Of a stretch of DNA of 64,000 nt, positions 46,868-57,053 are shown piece after piece. The position numbers were made by a program, and so were the translations under genes. The DNA is from Marisa cornuarietis. Lineage: Eukaryota > Mollusca > Gastropoda > Architaenioglossa > Ampullariidae. Within the stretch, counting starts at the first letter, position 1; each line of letters starts with the position of its first letter. The stretch lies in contig SMMW01000555.1 of NCBI GenBank assembly GCA_004794655.1, positions 1,364,001 to 1,428,000 of the forward strand, read 5' to 3'. Below the pieces are notes generated by a model. The model saw only the letters and a list, made by a program, of their open reading frames with translations. It ran no database searches and was not told the DNA's origin.

Positions 46868-47948
46868 TGTCACAAACCTGCTGTCTTAAAATTTTTTTTT
46901 TATTTTTATCCTGAAAGGGGACAGGTAACGGGACTGGAAGGGGGGAGGTGTGAGCGGAAGAGTTAATGTGTATCGGTGTGAGGTCTGAGTGGGTGAGTCA
47001 GTGCCGGGCCGTGATGGCCGGCCGGCTGCTTAATTAACTGGTGTGACAAGTTGTTTTAGGGGGATGGTGACGAAGGGAGAGAGTTTTGGGGTTTCTTTGT
47101 TTCTATTGTTTCCATTGATTTATGGTGATAAAGTCTGTTGTTGAGAAGATGGGATGGAAAGAATGAGAAGAGTGTTTCGGTGTACTTTGATTTTATTCGT
47201 ATGCTGGTTCTCCTTGACGGGAGCGGGGAAACTTGACGGTCTCCTCGGGCGTTGGGAAAGTCTTGACCAGACTTTATGTACCAAGTCCTGACCAGGCTTG
47301 TGTTTATTTAGCAAGTCTTGACCAGACTTGAGTAAAATTTGTCATTTAAACCTGTTGAGGTGAGTGTATGTCTATGTTACTTACTGTTTTTAAATGGTGG
47401 AGTTTGAGAGAGTGATTAATATAATTTTTGTATGAGATAAATAGATGAATGTATGTTATTGTAGTGGGGGAGGGAAATATTTAGATATTGATATATTGTG
47501 GGTTAAATATGGTTATTTTCTGTCTAGGTTTACTATTTTTTTTTTATTTCATTTTTTTTATTCATTCATCTGGACAATTGACTGTGCATTCGTTGGCGGT
47601 CGGGACTGGGGGCGTGCATGATTCAGAAGAGACAGCACCAGGACCGGAGACTGTGTTGTGTGATTTGTGTTGGGTTTTCTTTTCTTTTCTGAAGACTGTG
47701 TTTGGGAGGACTGCGCCTTCAGGAGTGGAGGACTGCGCCTTTATGAGTGAGGGGAATATTATGTTTGAAGGAACTAAGGGTGAACATTGAATTTTTGACT
47801 GTGTTTAGTTGTTATTTTGAATTTAGATTTTTTGTTTAGTTAATTATTAATTCTTCTTTTCAATTATATTTGTCTTTAAATTCAAATTGTGTTTGTTGTT
47901 TTAATAGTTACTGACTCGTCTGAAAGGCACTGTAGAGTGCAGGTGACA
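46868..47948 (+). repeat. 5' LTR
   Basis: It starts tgtcacaaacc and ends gtgcaggtgaca. It contains three copies of a hyphenated palindrome (47258, 47283, 47313) and a ggccggccggc palindrome near 47017. Short open frames inside it occur in both LTRs and are not genes. Confidence 0.93.
47258..47329 (+). promoter_or_regulatory. Three palindromic 17-mers in the LTR (possible factor-binding sites)
   Basis: AAGTCTTGACCAGACTT occurs at 47258-47274 and 47313-47329, with a variant, AAGTCCTGACCAGGCTT, at 47283-47299. The arms AAGTCT and AGACTT pair around TGACC. The set recurs in the 3' LTR at 53063, 53088 and 53118. Dyad symmetry repeated three times in a presumed U3 region suggests binding sites; function is inferred. 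Confidence 0.55.
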
Positions 47949-47954
47949 ATATAA

Positions 47955-47972
47955 TGGGGGCTCGTCCGGGAT
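47955..47972 (+). other. Primer-binding site, tRNA-Pro type
   Basis: TGGGGGCTCGTCCGGGAT starts six bases after the 5' LTR. It is complementary to the 3' end of tRNA-Pro, the same 18-mer used by several gammaretroviruses (established knowledge). It would prime minus-strand synthesis. Confidence 0.88.
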
Positions 47973-48104
47973 CATTTTATAGTCTATTATTGTCGTTCAG
48001 ACGAGTTAGGAAATTTTATTGCAGTTTGTATTCTCTTATCTTTGATTGTGTTGGAACGTTGTGTGTATAAACTGTTAGATTTTGTGATATATGTTATTGT
48101 TATC

Positions 48105-51100
48105 ATGGCTACTGGATTCGATTCAAAAGATGTTAAGGAGACTGAGACTGATCCTACTTCAGAAGGGTTGAAGGAAATACCTTTTAAAGAAGAAATGTCG
48201 GTAGAAGTAGAGGGGTATGCCAGTAAACTTCAGAGATGGACATCGGAAGCTAAGCTACTCGCCACAGAGCTTGAGCTGACAGGGGATAAATTTGCCAAGT
48301 TCGTAGCGGCGGAGTTGAGAGATCGTCGTCAGGAGGAGAGAGACAAAAAGAGAGAGGAAGAAGAGAGACAACGGAAACTTCAATTAGAAGAAAGACAACT
48401 TCGGTTAGAAGAAAGAGAGAGAGAAAGAAAACTCCAGTTAGAAGAAAAAGAGAGAGAAAGAAAACTTCAATTAGAAGAAAAAGAGAGAGAAAGAAAACTT
48501 CAATTAGAAGAAAGAAAACTTCAGTTAGAAGAAGAGGAAAGACTTTTAGAATTGAAACTGAGAGAAAGGAAGTTTGAATTAGAGCAGGAGAGAGAAAAAG
48601 AAATTCATTGTCAACAGCTAGAGAAGGGAGTAGTCTCAAGTCCATCAGACCCACGTATCGGTACTTACAGAGTTAAACTTCCTGTTTTTGATGAAACGGT
48701 GGAAGATTTAGATACCTTCTTAGGACGCTTTGAGTGTGTAGCTCAACTACAGAACTGGGATGCAACTAGCTGGGGGGTGATGCTGGGTGGTCAACTGAGA
48801 GGCCGAGCAGCAGAGGTGTACTTGTCACTCACAGACACTGAGAGACGTGACTACAATAGTGTCAGAGTAGCACTGAGAGAAGCATTTAAACTGACTCCAG
48901 AGTCCTACAGGTGTCAGTTGAGAAAGACACGAAAACTTGATAGAGAAACATTTCCACAATTTGTCACCAGACTGACACGCTATGTAGAAAGATGGCTTAG
49001 CTTGTCTGGAAAAGAGACAAAGTATGAAGATTTACTTGATCTTGTTTTGCAAGAACAAATGCTTGAGGTTGTGGGAGGAGACATGGCAGTTTATCTCCGC
49101 CAATGTTTACCAAAGACTGTGAAGGAAGCAGCGATGTTGGCGGAGCGTTATGCTGATGCACGTAGGTCTGTCAAACGTCCATCAGGTGTGCCGTATCGAA
49201 CTGACAGCCTGCCAAAGGATAGGAGTAAGTTGACAGAGCAGGCTGGAACTCAGCAAATATCATGTTTTAATTGCGGGAAACCAGGACACATAAAGAAAGA
49301 CTGTACTAATAGAAAGCAAAGCTTTGTTCCAGGAAATAGCTCGAAAGTGAGTGTTCTGATGTCTGACCAGTCAGTACAATCAGAAGCAGGATCATACGAT
49401 CCTTATTGTCTTGCTACTGTCGGGGAGCAAACAGTGAAAGCTATGCGTGACACAGGAGCTGATATGCTGGTAGTGGATGCCAGTTTGGTAGCTCAGAGTG
49501 ATCTTTTGCCAATACACCGCCGTATAATGATGGCCAGCAAGAATGAGGTTCACTCATGTCAAACTGCCTTAGTCCGACTAGAAAGTCCGTTTTATTGTGG
49601 AGAAGCAATAGCGGTCGTACTCGCCCATCTGGTGGTTCCTGTCATCATAGGCAACCACATCGAGCAGAAAGATGGAACCAAAGTGCCTGTGTTGGTTTAT
49701 CCTCCATTACCTCCAGTAACCACACCGACTGTTGCAGTTGTTACTCGCGCACAAGCAGCGAGAGAGGAACAAGATGCACGGGTTCCTAAACCTCTCAAAA
49801 TGACTGACTCTTTGTTGGGAGAAGTGACCAGAGAAGATTTACACAAATTACAACTGACGGGTCCTGAATTAGAAACTCTTAGACAGAAAGCCAAAGAAGG
49901 AAAAGTAGAACAAAGCAGGAAGAGAGGATCTATTCAGTTCTTATGGAAGAATGGCACACTGATGCGCCAGTACACTTCTGATAAAGGTGTTTATCAACAA
50001 GTGTGTGTACCAGCCGCCTTACGACAAGGATTACTTCGATTATCTCATGATGTACCCATGGCTGGACATCTGGGTACTCAAAAGACAATTGACCGGCTGC
50101 AGGCAAATTTTTACTGGCCAGGCATGCTGTCAGAAGTTCGTCGTTATGTCGCTTCCTGTGATGCATGCCAAAGAACATTGCCGAAGGGGCGTGTGAGTAA
50201 AGTGCCACTTGGACAATTTCCTTTAATTGACGAACCTTTTAGAAGAGTTGCAGTAGACCTTGTGGGACCCATCACACCCATGTCAGAACGGAAAAACCGT
50301 TACATACTAGTGGCGGTAGACTATGCCACACGCTATCCCGAAGCTGTAGCTTTGCCAGGAATTGAAGCTGAAAGAATAGCAGAATCACTCTGGGAAATAT
50401 GGACAAGGCTGGGTGTTCCGAAAGAAATACTGACGGACAGAGGTACACAGTTTGTCAGTGAACTTATGAGACAAGTGAACAAGTTGCTTGCAATTAAAGG
50501 ATTGACCACAACCCCATATCATGCTCAGTGCAATGGGCTAGTGGAGAAATTTAACGGAACATTAAAGAGTATGCTGCGAAGACTCTGTCAAGAACGGCCA
50601 AAAGATTGGGACAGATTTTTGCCCGCTCTTCTATTCGCATACCGTGAGGTTCCTCAAGGAAGTTTGGGATTCTCACCTTTTGAGTTACTGTATGGTCGAA
50701 CTGTGAGAGGACCCTTACAGATTTTGAAAGAACTGTGGACTAAGAATGCCCCAGAAGAGGTGAAAACTACTGCTCAGTATGTCATAGACTTGAGAGAACG
50801 GCTAGAATCCACCTGTGCCGAGGCCCAGAAAAACCTCGAGAAAAGCGCTCAGCGTTATGCCGCAGCTTACAATCGACAGACTAAGCGGCGAACATTTCCA
50901 GTGGGAAGCAGAGTGTTGTTGTTGTTACCGACAAAGTCAAACAAACTGGAGATGGCCTGGCGGGGACCGTATGAAGTGAAAGAGAAAGTAAATGAGATGA
51001 ATTACAAGATTCAGGTGGGCGACAAATTACGTCTGTATCATGCTAACCTGTTAAAGGCCTACATGGAGAGAGAAGCCGACCACCCTGATACAGCCAAAGT

Positions 51101-52631
51101 CTCCAGTGAGATACCCAGTAGCACAGTCAGAGTAATCATGGAAGAGGAGGGAGATGATGATGAATTAGAACCAGCTCTAAGAGCGGAAATTCCTCTACCT
51201 TCACTCACATCTGAAGAAGGTCCTGACAATGTTAAATTTGGGAAAGGACTGAATGAGCTGCAGGAGAGGCAATTAGCTGAGATTTGCCATAAACATGCCC
51301 GCTGTCTGACTGATCTGCCTGGAAGCACTGACTTGGAGCAGTTTACACTTACACTGCAGGATTGTCAGCCGGTCTGTGTTAAACCTCGGTCTGTGCCACA
51401 TTCGCAGGTGGAAATCATCAAACGAGAACTAGACTCTATGATGAAATTGGGTGTCATTGAAAAAACGACATCTCCTTACAGTGCACCCATCGTGTTAGTA
51501 AGAAAGAAAGATGGACAAGTTAGGTTCTGTGTAGACTACAGACAGTTGAACTTAATCACTGTGTTTGATGCTGAGCCACTGCCTGATATGGACTATCTAT
51601 TTAGTCGACTGGCTCACGCCACCTGGTTTTCAAAAATTGATCTGGCCAAAGGATATTGGCAGATACCCGTCAATCCCAATGACAGGCAAAAACTTGCCTT
51701 TACTACACCTTACGGGCAGTACACGTGGCGTGTTATGCCATTTGGACTGAAGAATGCCGTGGGTGTCTTTAGTCGAATGATGCGAACGCTGTTGGAGCCA
51801 CTAGACCGTATTGATATTCTGAACTTTATGGATGATATACTGATCGTCAGTGATTCGTGGGAACAGCACCTAGAAGCGCTGAACTTAGTGTTTAGTCGTC
51901 TAGAACAGACAGGGTTGACTGCTCGCCCTACAAAGTGTTCTTTGGGATGTGAGGAATTAGAATACCTCGGACATAAAGTGGGTAGGGGTAAAATGTGGCC
52001 GGAAGAGTCAAAATTAGAGAAAATACAGAATGTCCGTACTCCAACTACAAAACGTGAAGTAAGAGCATTTTTGGGCCTTGTGGGTTTCTTTCGCCGATAT
52101 GTGCCACACTTTGCCGAGATCGCTTTACCACTCACAGACCTAACCAAGAAGGTGAAACCAAATAAAATAATATGGACTCCAGAGTGTGAAGAAGCTTACC
52201 AAACTCTAAAAGATCGTTTGTGTTCTCGCCCTATAATATCTCTCCCTGATGTACATCAGCAATTTGTGCTACAGACAGATGCTTCTGATGTAGGGTTGGG
52301 AGCTGTACTGATGCAAGAACGAGAAGGAGCATTGAAACCCATCTACTACGCCAGCAAGAAACTGTCTGATGCAGAAAGGCGATATGCTGTTGTGGAAAGA
52401 GAATGTCTGGCGATTGTATGGGCCCTGAGAAAATTCGAGGTTTATTTGTATGGACGGGAATTTGTCCTGCAAACTGATCATCAGTCACTGAAGTATTTAC
52501 AGAAAACAAAGACTGAGAACGGCAGACTTATGAGATGGGCCTTGTTGCTACAACCATTCTCATTTGTTGTTCAAGTTATTCCTGGAAAGGAAAATGTGGG
52601 GGCTGATTACTTGAGCAGGTTTGCTCCTTAG
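48105..52631 (+). CDS. Gag-pol polyprotein of the LTR retrotransposon
   Basis: The frame is open from 48042 (1529 codons). The likelier start is the ATG at 48105 (context atcATGG, protein MATGF...), 21 codons in. Positions below count from 48042. Residues about 95-190 form a charged coiled coil with ERERKLQLEE repeats; about 285-372 is a SCAN-like capsid C-terminal domain; a CCHC zinc knuckle is at 408-421; the protease motif DTGAD is at 470-474; the integrase zinc site is H669, H676, C706, C709 and its core D739, D799, E835; a GPY motif follows near 980; RT has D1200 and FMDD at 1262-1265; RNase H has D1413, E1454, D1479. All these catalytic residues are present. Gag and pol are in one frame with no visible frameshift signal, so the gag:pol ratio must be set otherwise. 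Confidence 0.93.
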   Translation: MATGFDSKDVKETETDPTSEGLKEIPFKEEMSVEVEGYASKLQRWTSEAKLLATELELTGDKFAKFVAAELRDRRQEERDKKREEEERQRKLQLEERQLRLEERERERKLQLEEKERERKLQLEEKERERKLQLEERKLQLEEEERLLELKLRERKFELEQEREKEIHCQQLEKGVVSSPSDPRIGTYRVKLPVFDETVEDLDTFLGRFECVAQLQNWDATSWGVMLGGQLRGRAAEVYLSLTDTERRDYNSVRVALREAFKLTPESYRCQLRKTRKLDRETFPQFVTRLTRYVERWLSLSGKETKYEDLLDLVLQEQMLEVVGGDMAVYLRQCLPKTVKEAAMLAERYADARRSVKRPSGVPYRTDSLPKDRSKLTEQAGTQQISCFNCGKPGHIKKDCTNRKQSFVPGNSSKVSVLMSDQSVQSEAGSYDPYCLATVGEQTVKAMRDTGADMLVVDASLVAQSDLLPIHRRIMMASKNEVHSCQTALVRLESPFYCGEAIAVVLAHLVVPVIIGNHIEQKDGTKVPVLVYPPLPPVTTPTVAVVTRAQAAREEQDARVPKPLKMTDSLLGEVTREDLHKLQLTGPELETLRQKAKEGKVEQSRKRGSIQFLWKNGTLMRQYTSDKGVYQQVCVPAALRQGLLRLSHDVPMAGHLGTQKTIDRLQANFYWPGMLSEVRRYVASCDACQRTLPKGRVSKVPLGQFPLIDEPFRRVAVDLVGPITPMSERKNRYILVAVDYATRYPEAVALPGIEAERIAESLWEIWTRLGVPKEILTDRGTQFVSELMRQVNKLLAIKGLTTTPYHAQCNGLVEKFNGTLKSMLRRLCQERPKDWDRFLPALLFAYREVPQGSLGFSPFELLYGRTVRGPLQILKELWTKNAPEEVKTTAQYVIDLRERLESTCAEAQKNLEKSAQRYAAAYNRQTKRRTFPVGSRVLLLLPTKSNKLEMAWRGPYEVKEKVNEMNYKIQVGDKLRLYHANLLKAYMEREADHPDTAKVSSEIPSSTVRVIMEEEGDDDELEPALRAEIPLPSLTSEEGPDNVKFGKGLNELQERQLAEICHKHARCLTDLPGSTDLEQFTLTLQDCQPVCVKPRSVPHSQVEIIKRELDSMMKLGVIEKTTSPYSAPIVLVRKKDGQVRFCVDYRQLNLITVFDAEPLPDMDYLFSRLAHATWFSKIDLAKGYWQIPVNPNDRQKLAFTTPYGQYTWRVMPFGLKNAVGVFSRMMRTLLEPLDRIDILNFMDDILIVSDSWEQHLEALNLVFSRLEQTGLTARPTKCSLGCEELEYLGHKVGRGKMWPEESKLEKIQNVRTPTTKREVRAFLGLVGFFRRYVPHFAEIALPLTDLTKKVKPNKIIWTPECEEAYQTLKDRLCSRPIISLPDVHQQFVLQTDASDVGLGAVLMQEREGALKPIYYASKKLSDAERRYAVVERECLAIVWALRKFEVYLYGREFVLQTDHQSLKYLQKTKTENGRLMRWALLLQPFSFVVQVIPGKENVGADYLSRFAP

Positions 52632-52654
52632 AAGCTTAACCAAGCCGTTGGTTG

Positions 52655-52673
52655 GTTTTGGTGGGGGGCTATT
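52655..52673 (+). other. Polypurine tract region
   Basis: The purine-rich gtggggggct, followed by att, lies immediately before the 3' LTR start at 52674. This is the expected position for plus-strand priming. Confidence 0.65.
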
Positions 52674-53752
52674 TGTCACAAACCTGCTGTCTTAAAATTT
52701 TTTTTTATTTTTATCCTGAAAGGGGACAGGTAACGGGACTGGAAGGGGGGAGGTGTGAGCGGAAGAGTTAATGTGTATCGGTGTGAGGTCTGAGTGGGTG
52801 AGTCAGTGCCGGGCCGTGATGGCCGGCCGGCTGCTTAATTAACTGGTGTGACAAGTTGTTTTAGGGGGATGGTGACGAAGGGAGAGAGTTTTGGGGTTTC
52901 TTTGTTTCTATTGTTTCCATTGATTTATGGTGATAAAGTCTGTTGTTGAGAAGATGGGATGGAAAGAATGAGAAGAGTGTTTCGGTGTACTTTGATTTTA
53001 TTCGTATGCTGGTTCTCCTTGACGGGAGCGGGGAAACTTGACGGTCTCCTCGGGCGTTGGGAAAGTCTTGACCAGACTTTATGTACCAAGTCCTGACCAG
53101 GCTTGTGTTTATTTAGCAAGTCTTGACCAGACTTGAGTAAAATTTGTCATTTAAACCTGTTGAGGTGAGTGTATGTCTATGTTACTTACTGTTTTTAAAT
53201 GGTGGAGTTTGAGAGAGTGATTAATATAATTTTTGTATGAGATAAATAGATGAATGTATGTTATTGTAGTGGGGGAGGGAAATATTTAGATATTGATATA
53301 TTGTGGGTTAAATATGGTTATTTTCTGTCTAGGTTTACTATTTTTTTTTATTTCATTTTTTTTATTCATTCATCTGGACAATTGACTGTGCATTCGTTGG
53401 CGGTCGGGACTGGGGGCGTGCATGATTCAGAAGAGACAGCACCAGGACCGGAGACTGTGTTGTGTGATTTGTGTTGGGTTTTCTTTTCTTTTCTGAAGAC
53501 TGTGTTTGGGAGGACTGCGCCTTCAGGAGTGGAGGACTGCGCCTTTATGAGTGAGGGGACTATTATGTTTGAAGGAACTAAGGGTGAACATTGAATTTTT
53601 GACTGTGTTTAGTTGTTATTTTGAATTTAGATTTTTTGTTTAGTTAATTATTAATTCTTCTTTTCAATTATATTTGTCTTTAAATTCAAATTGTGTTTGT
53701 TGTTTTAATAGTTACTGACTCGTCTGAAAGGCACTGTAGAGTGCAGGTGACA
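52674..53752 (+). repeat. 3' LTR
   Basis: Near-identical to the 5' LTR; the differences seen are listed under the element. It carries the same three palindromes at 53063-53079, 53088-53104 and 53118-53134. Confidence 0.93.
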
Positions 53753-53757
53753 GTCGC
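53753..53757. repeat. Target-site duplication, right (gtcgc)
   Basis: It matches 46863-46867. The pre-insertion site would have read ttttgtcgctgcttcc. Confidence 0.9.
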
Positions 53758-56090
53758 TGCTTCCAAAGGACATAATGTAAGAGATACTCTCTAAAACTAG
53801 CTCCGCTTTAAATATTCTAGTGATGTAGGGCACAGGTAAAAATGTGCAGTCAAACGGCCTGACAGCAAAAGTTCCTAGCATGTGATTGAAAAACCGTTTT
53901 GTTTGTCTCATTGGCACCAGATTAGTCAACATCACAGTTTGATAGCTACCATCGTCACGTTAGTCTTTCTGTCTTGAAATCAAATATTTATGGAATGTTT
54001 GGGAAATGCGCTTTTAAAGTAGACATGATTCTTTCATGCAGTGAGTCCGTTTATGTCTTCAGTGCAAAGAGACTCTCAATAAGTAATTCCAACAAAGTCA
54101 GGCGATAGCCTAACGTATCTTCAATCTGGTTAGCTGCTGTCACGTATTATCCATATTCAGCAAAATTCGCTATACGATCCATGTTTATTCAGCTCACAGT
54201 GCACACAAGGCTAATACTTGTTCTGCTACTTCTGTGATAAATATTAACACTCTTCGGGGCAATCTGACTCAATGATTCAATTTGTACTTCGTAGTATGCT
54301 GTTATGTCTGTATATGTACTTCGTGGTATGTTGACATTTATGTTTTATATGTACTTTGCTGATACTTTTCAGGAGACCTTTGTTACCTTCTTTATTACCA
54401 CTGCTTCTGTTGCCACCTGTCTGTGGCGGTTGTTCACCAGTTGCCTTCTTTATTACCACTGCTTCTTTTTTGTGTAATCATGGACTTTTTCCCCTTATCA
54501 TATTTTTTTCAAACGACGTTTAATGCAGAAATCGTAAATTTATTATTATACTTAAGAATTTTCAGAACAAATTAAAATTATAAACATGTACACACATTTT
54601 TAAAAAACAAAATAAACCTGCTCATATTAACGTAAAAGATTGTACAAATAACCGTGTATTGAGTGATCCTGTTATCACCATTTTTATCACTACTGTTTCT
54701 GTTTCCATCTGTCTATAGTGGCTGTCCATCAGTTCAGCTGCTGTTCCTACAACCACCTACCTACTGTCAGTCTGGAACCGCCGCCTCCACCTTGGCTTGT
54801 ATACGTAGTCACACTCCCAAAACTCTTCACCATGCCGACGCCGTCTATACCTCCTCCTGCCTGTGGTTGTGGTTCCACCCCACCCGCTACATTTACTTAT
54901 GTCTTGCCTCCACCTGTTTAATGTAGAGGCCCCTTTACTCCTCTGTCGACGCCTCCACATCTACTTGTCTTTGGTGGTGTTTCACCTACGCTGCTACTAT
55001 CTGCCTCTGTCTACTTGAAGTGCTTGTCCTATGTTGTCCTCCTTGTTCTATTCCACGTATCAGAATGGACACGTTCAGCTGTCTGTCGCTCTTTCTCCCA
55101 TACCTCCCAGTATTTAGACCTCCTTCCGTCTCTCCGCACAGCGGAGTCGGTACATGCCTTCCTATCTGGACTTGTATCTCTTTCGGAAATAACTACTACT
55201 CCATCCTGTTGTCCTTTCTCCCCCACTCTCCTATCTCTGCGATCCTTCACGTTCTTGTATTGCTAACCGGTCCATGTTTTTTAACGCATGTTGTGCTGGT
55301 TTGCACTCGCTTGTGATGACATCACATGACCTCTTTCCCTACTGCCCCTGGTCGTCTGTGAAGCGCATCGAGCTCGCCTCCGTGTGGGGAAATACGCGAC
55401 ACAAGTTCTGTTACTATTATTAAAGGCTAAACTACTGCTCTAATGCGGCTGGTGGCGCTGTCGCTAATGCTATCATTACGACAGTGACAATCGTGGGGAC
55501 ATACTTCAGCTCTGACAGACTCTAGATGTTACACCAGATCACAGGGCTGTCTGTGGGTAGGTTTGTACTCGTCTTCTCCACATCTTGCTTGCTTATTTGT
55601 GTGCGTGTGGCTTCTCAGTGTTCCTGATTAATAACTGTTTGTTGGTTAGTGTGTGTGTGTGTGTGTGTTGTGGTTTGTCTTGTGTTCCCGTCTAGTACTG
55701 CTTGTGTGTGATTGTATGTGTGCATACACACTTTTGTGTGTGAGGAAGTGCGTGTGAGTGTGTGTGTGGGGTTTCTTTGTGTTTCCGTCTCTTACTTTGT
55801 GTGTGTTCGTGTGTGTATTGTGTGTGTGTGTGTGTGTGGTTTCTCTGCATTCCCGTCTAGTACTCTGTGTGTGACTGTGTATGAGGTTTGTCTGTGTTCC
55901 CGTCTAGTTCTCTGTGTTCATGCAAAAAAGTCAAATACGTCACGATCAGTAGCTATTGCACACATCCCTACACACCGACAGCAGAATACACGCACGTACA
56001 TGGCACTGCGATCATGTCACTGAGGTCTTATCACTGGTGTCACTGCCAGCTTGCACGTCTGCAGTGGCAGTAGGCGTAGTCGTTGTTGTT
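53758..56090. other. Intergenic between the retrotransposon and coiled-coil gene 2
   Basis: No gene is recognised. The block ccttctttattaccactgct occurs at about 54387 and 54443, with a related copy near 54665 that is followed by a long pyrimidine-rich region (to about 55280). TG-rich runs lie at 55650-55668 and 55735-55840. Open frames at 54663-54926 and 55015-55316 follow the biased composition and have no domain support. Confidence 0.4.
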
Positions 56091-56099
56091 TATTGCCAG

Positions 56100-56284
56100 C
56101 TAACTTTCGGTTTCGGAGAACGGCTGTCGTCAGAGCGAGAATTCTCGGTACAATGAGGTTATAGCAAATATAGCGAAAATAATCTGTCAAACGGAGTATC
56201 CCGGGGGAAAGACACGGAGAGTAAAGATTAGTTACAGTGTTGCCTGTAAGTGTCGATGTTGCAATTCTCGACACGTGAAGTCTG
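56100..56284 (+). other. Candidate 5'UTR exon of coiled-coil gene 2
   Basis: A stretch ending GAAGTCTG|GTGAGTG (donor at 56285) precedes the ATG exon, whose acceptor is tttgtcaccag| at 57037. This parallels gene 1, where a non-coding exon also precedes the ATG exon. The 5' limit is unknown. Confidence 0.3.
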
Positions 56285-56931
56285 GTGAGTGAACTCTAAC
56301 CTTTCCTTGCTATAATACTGTAGCAGCAGTTTTGTGGGTTATAGAGGTAAGCTCGCTGGCTAACACACATGTGGACACACAAAAAACACACAACACGCAC
56401 ACAACACAATCACGCATTTACCCCCACCCCCCCACACACACACCAACAAACATCTACCTGCATGCGTTTGGTTGTTAACGCACAGACAGCGTAGCCTATG
56501 TGACTGTACAGGGTACAGTGTGTGCTCCATGCTCCTCAGGGTTTCTCTGTAAGACTTCAACTGTTTCGTGGTAACACGCCTATGCTGTAGTTAAACCAGC
56601 TGGACTCGTGCATGTGAACAACGTTTACCCAGACTGGCCCCTACCCGACTTTAGTAATGGACTACCCGCAGATAGGAACGTTAACATTGTATTCATAGAT
56701 TCAAGGTGGCATCTGCAAATAGTTTTATTAGTTGCCGGCATTTTAAAGAAGTTCCTTCCAATAACAATGTAGGTTAAATATGGCAAAGAGCGTGATTAAT
56801 TAATTAATTGTCCTGTGGAAATCCTTGCTTTAGGTTTTATATGACCCTAATGAACAATTTCAAAGTGTTTAATTATGTTTATGAGATGTTATTACTACAA
56901 GGAAGAACATAAGAATCATACATGTATGAGA

Positions 56932-56934
<3 letters not shown>

Positions 56935-57006
<72 letters not shown>
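56935..57006. repeat. (TG)n / (TGCG)n compound microsatellite
   Basis: It lies just upstream of the ATG exon of gene 2 and could affect recognition of that acceptor. Confidence 0.95.
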
Positions 57007-57008
<2 letters not shown>

Positions 57009-57053
57009 CTGTAAATTTGTTTTGTTTTTGTCACCAGATATCGACTGTGAGGA

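Larger units (their letters stand above)
46868..53752 (+). mobile_element. Full-length LTR retrotransposon, Ty3/gypsy-type enzymes in PR-IN-RT-RH order (Gmr1-like)
   Basis: The 6885-bp element is bounded by gtcgc duplications. The LTRs (46868-47948 and 52674-53752; TGTCAC...GTGACA) differ, where compared, by one substitution (A at 47754 versus C) and two 1-nt T-run length changes, which fully explains 1081 versus 1079 bp. A primer-binding site complementary to tRNA-Pro follows the 5' LTR, and a purine tract precedes the 3' LTR. One uninterrupted ORF encodes gag and pol; there is no envelope ORF. Integrase precedes reverse transcriptase, unlike standard Ty3/gypsy, as described for the Gmr1 group. 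Near-identical LTRs, the intact ORF and perfect duplications mean a very recent insertion, possibly still mobile. Confidence 0.93.

Noticed and set aside
47120..47790. ORFs of 64 and 100 residues in the 5' LTR (and their twins at 52925-53594)
   Set aside because: They repeat in both LTRs, have no domain and differ only where the LTRs differ. They are LTR sequence, not genes.
51710..52147. Minus-strand ORFs inside the retrotransposon (also 48250-48654 and 52231-52509)
   Set aside because: They are shadows of the gag-pol frame on the opposite strand with no independent support.
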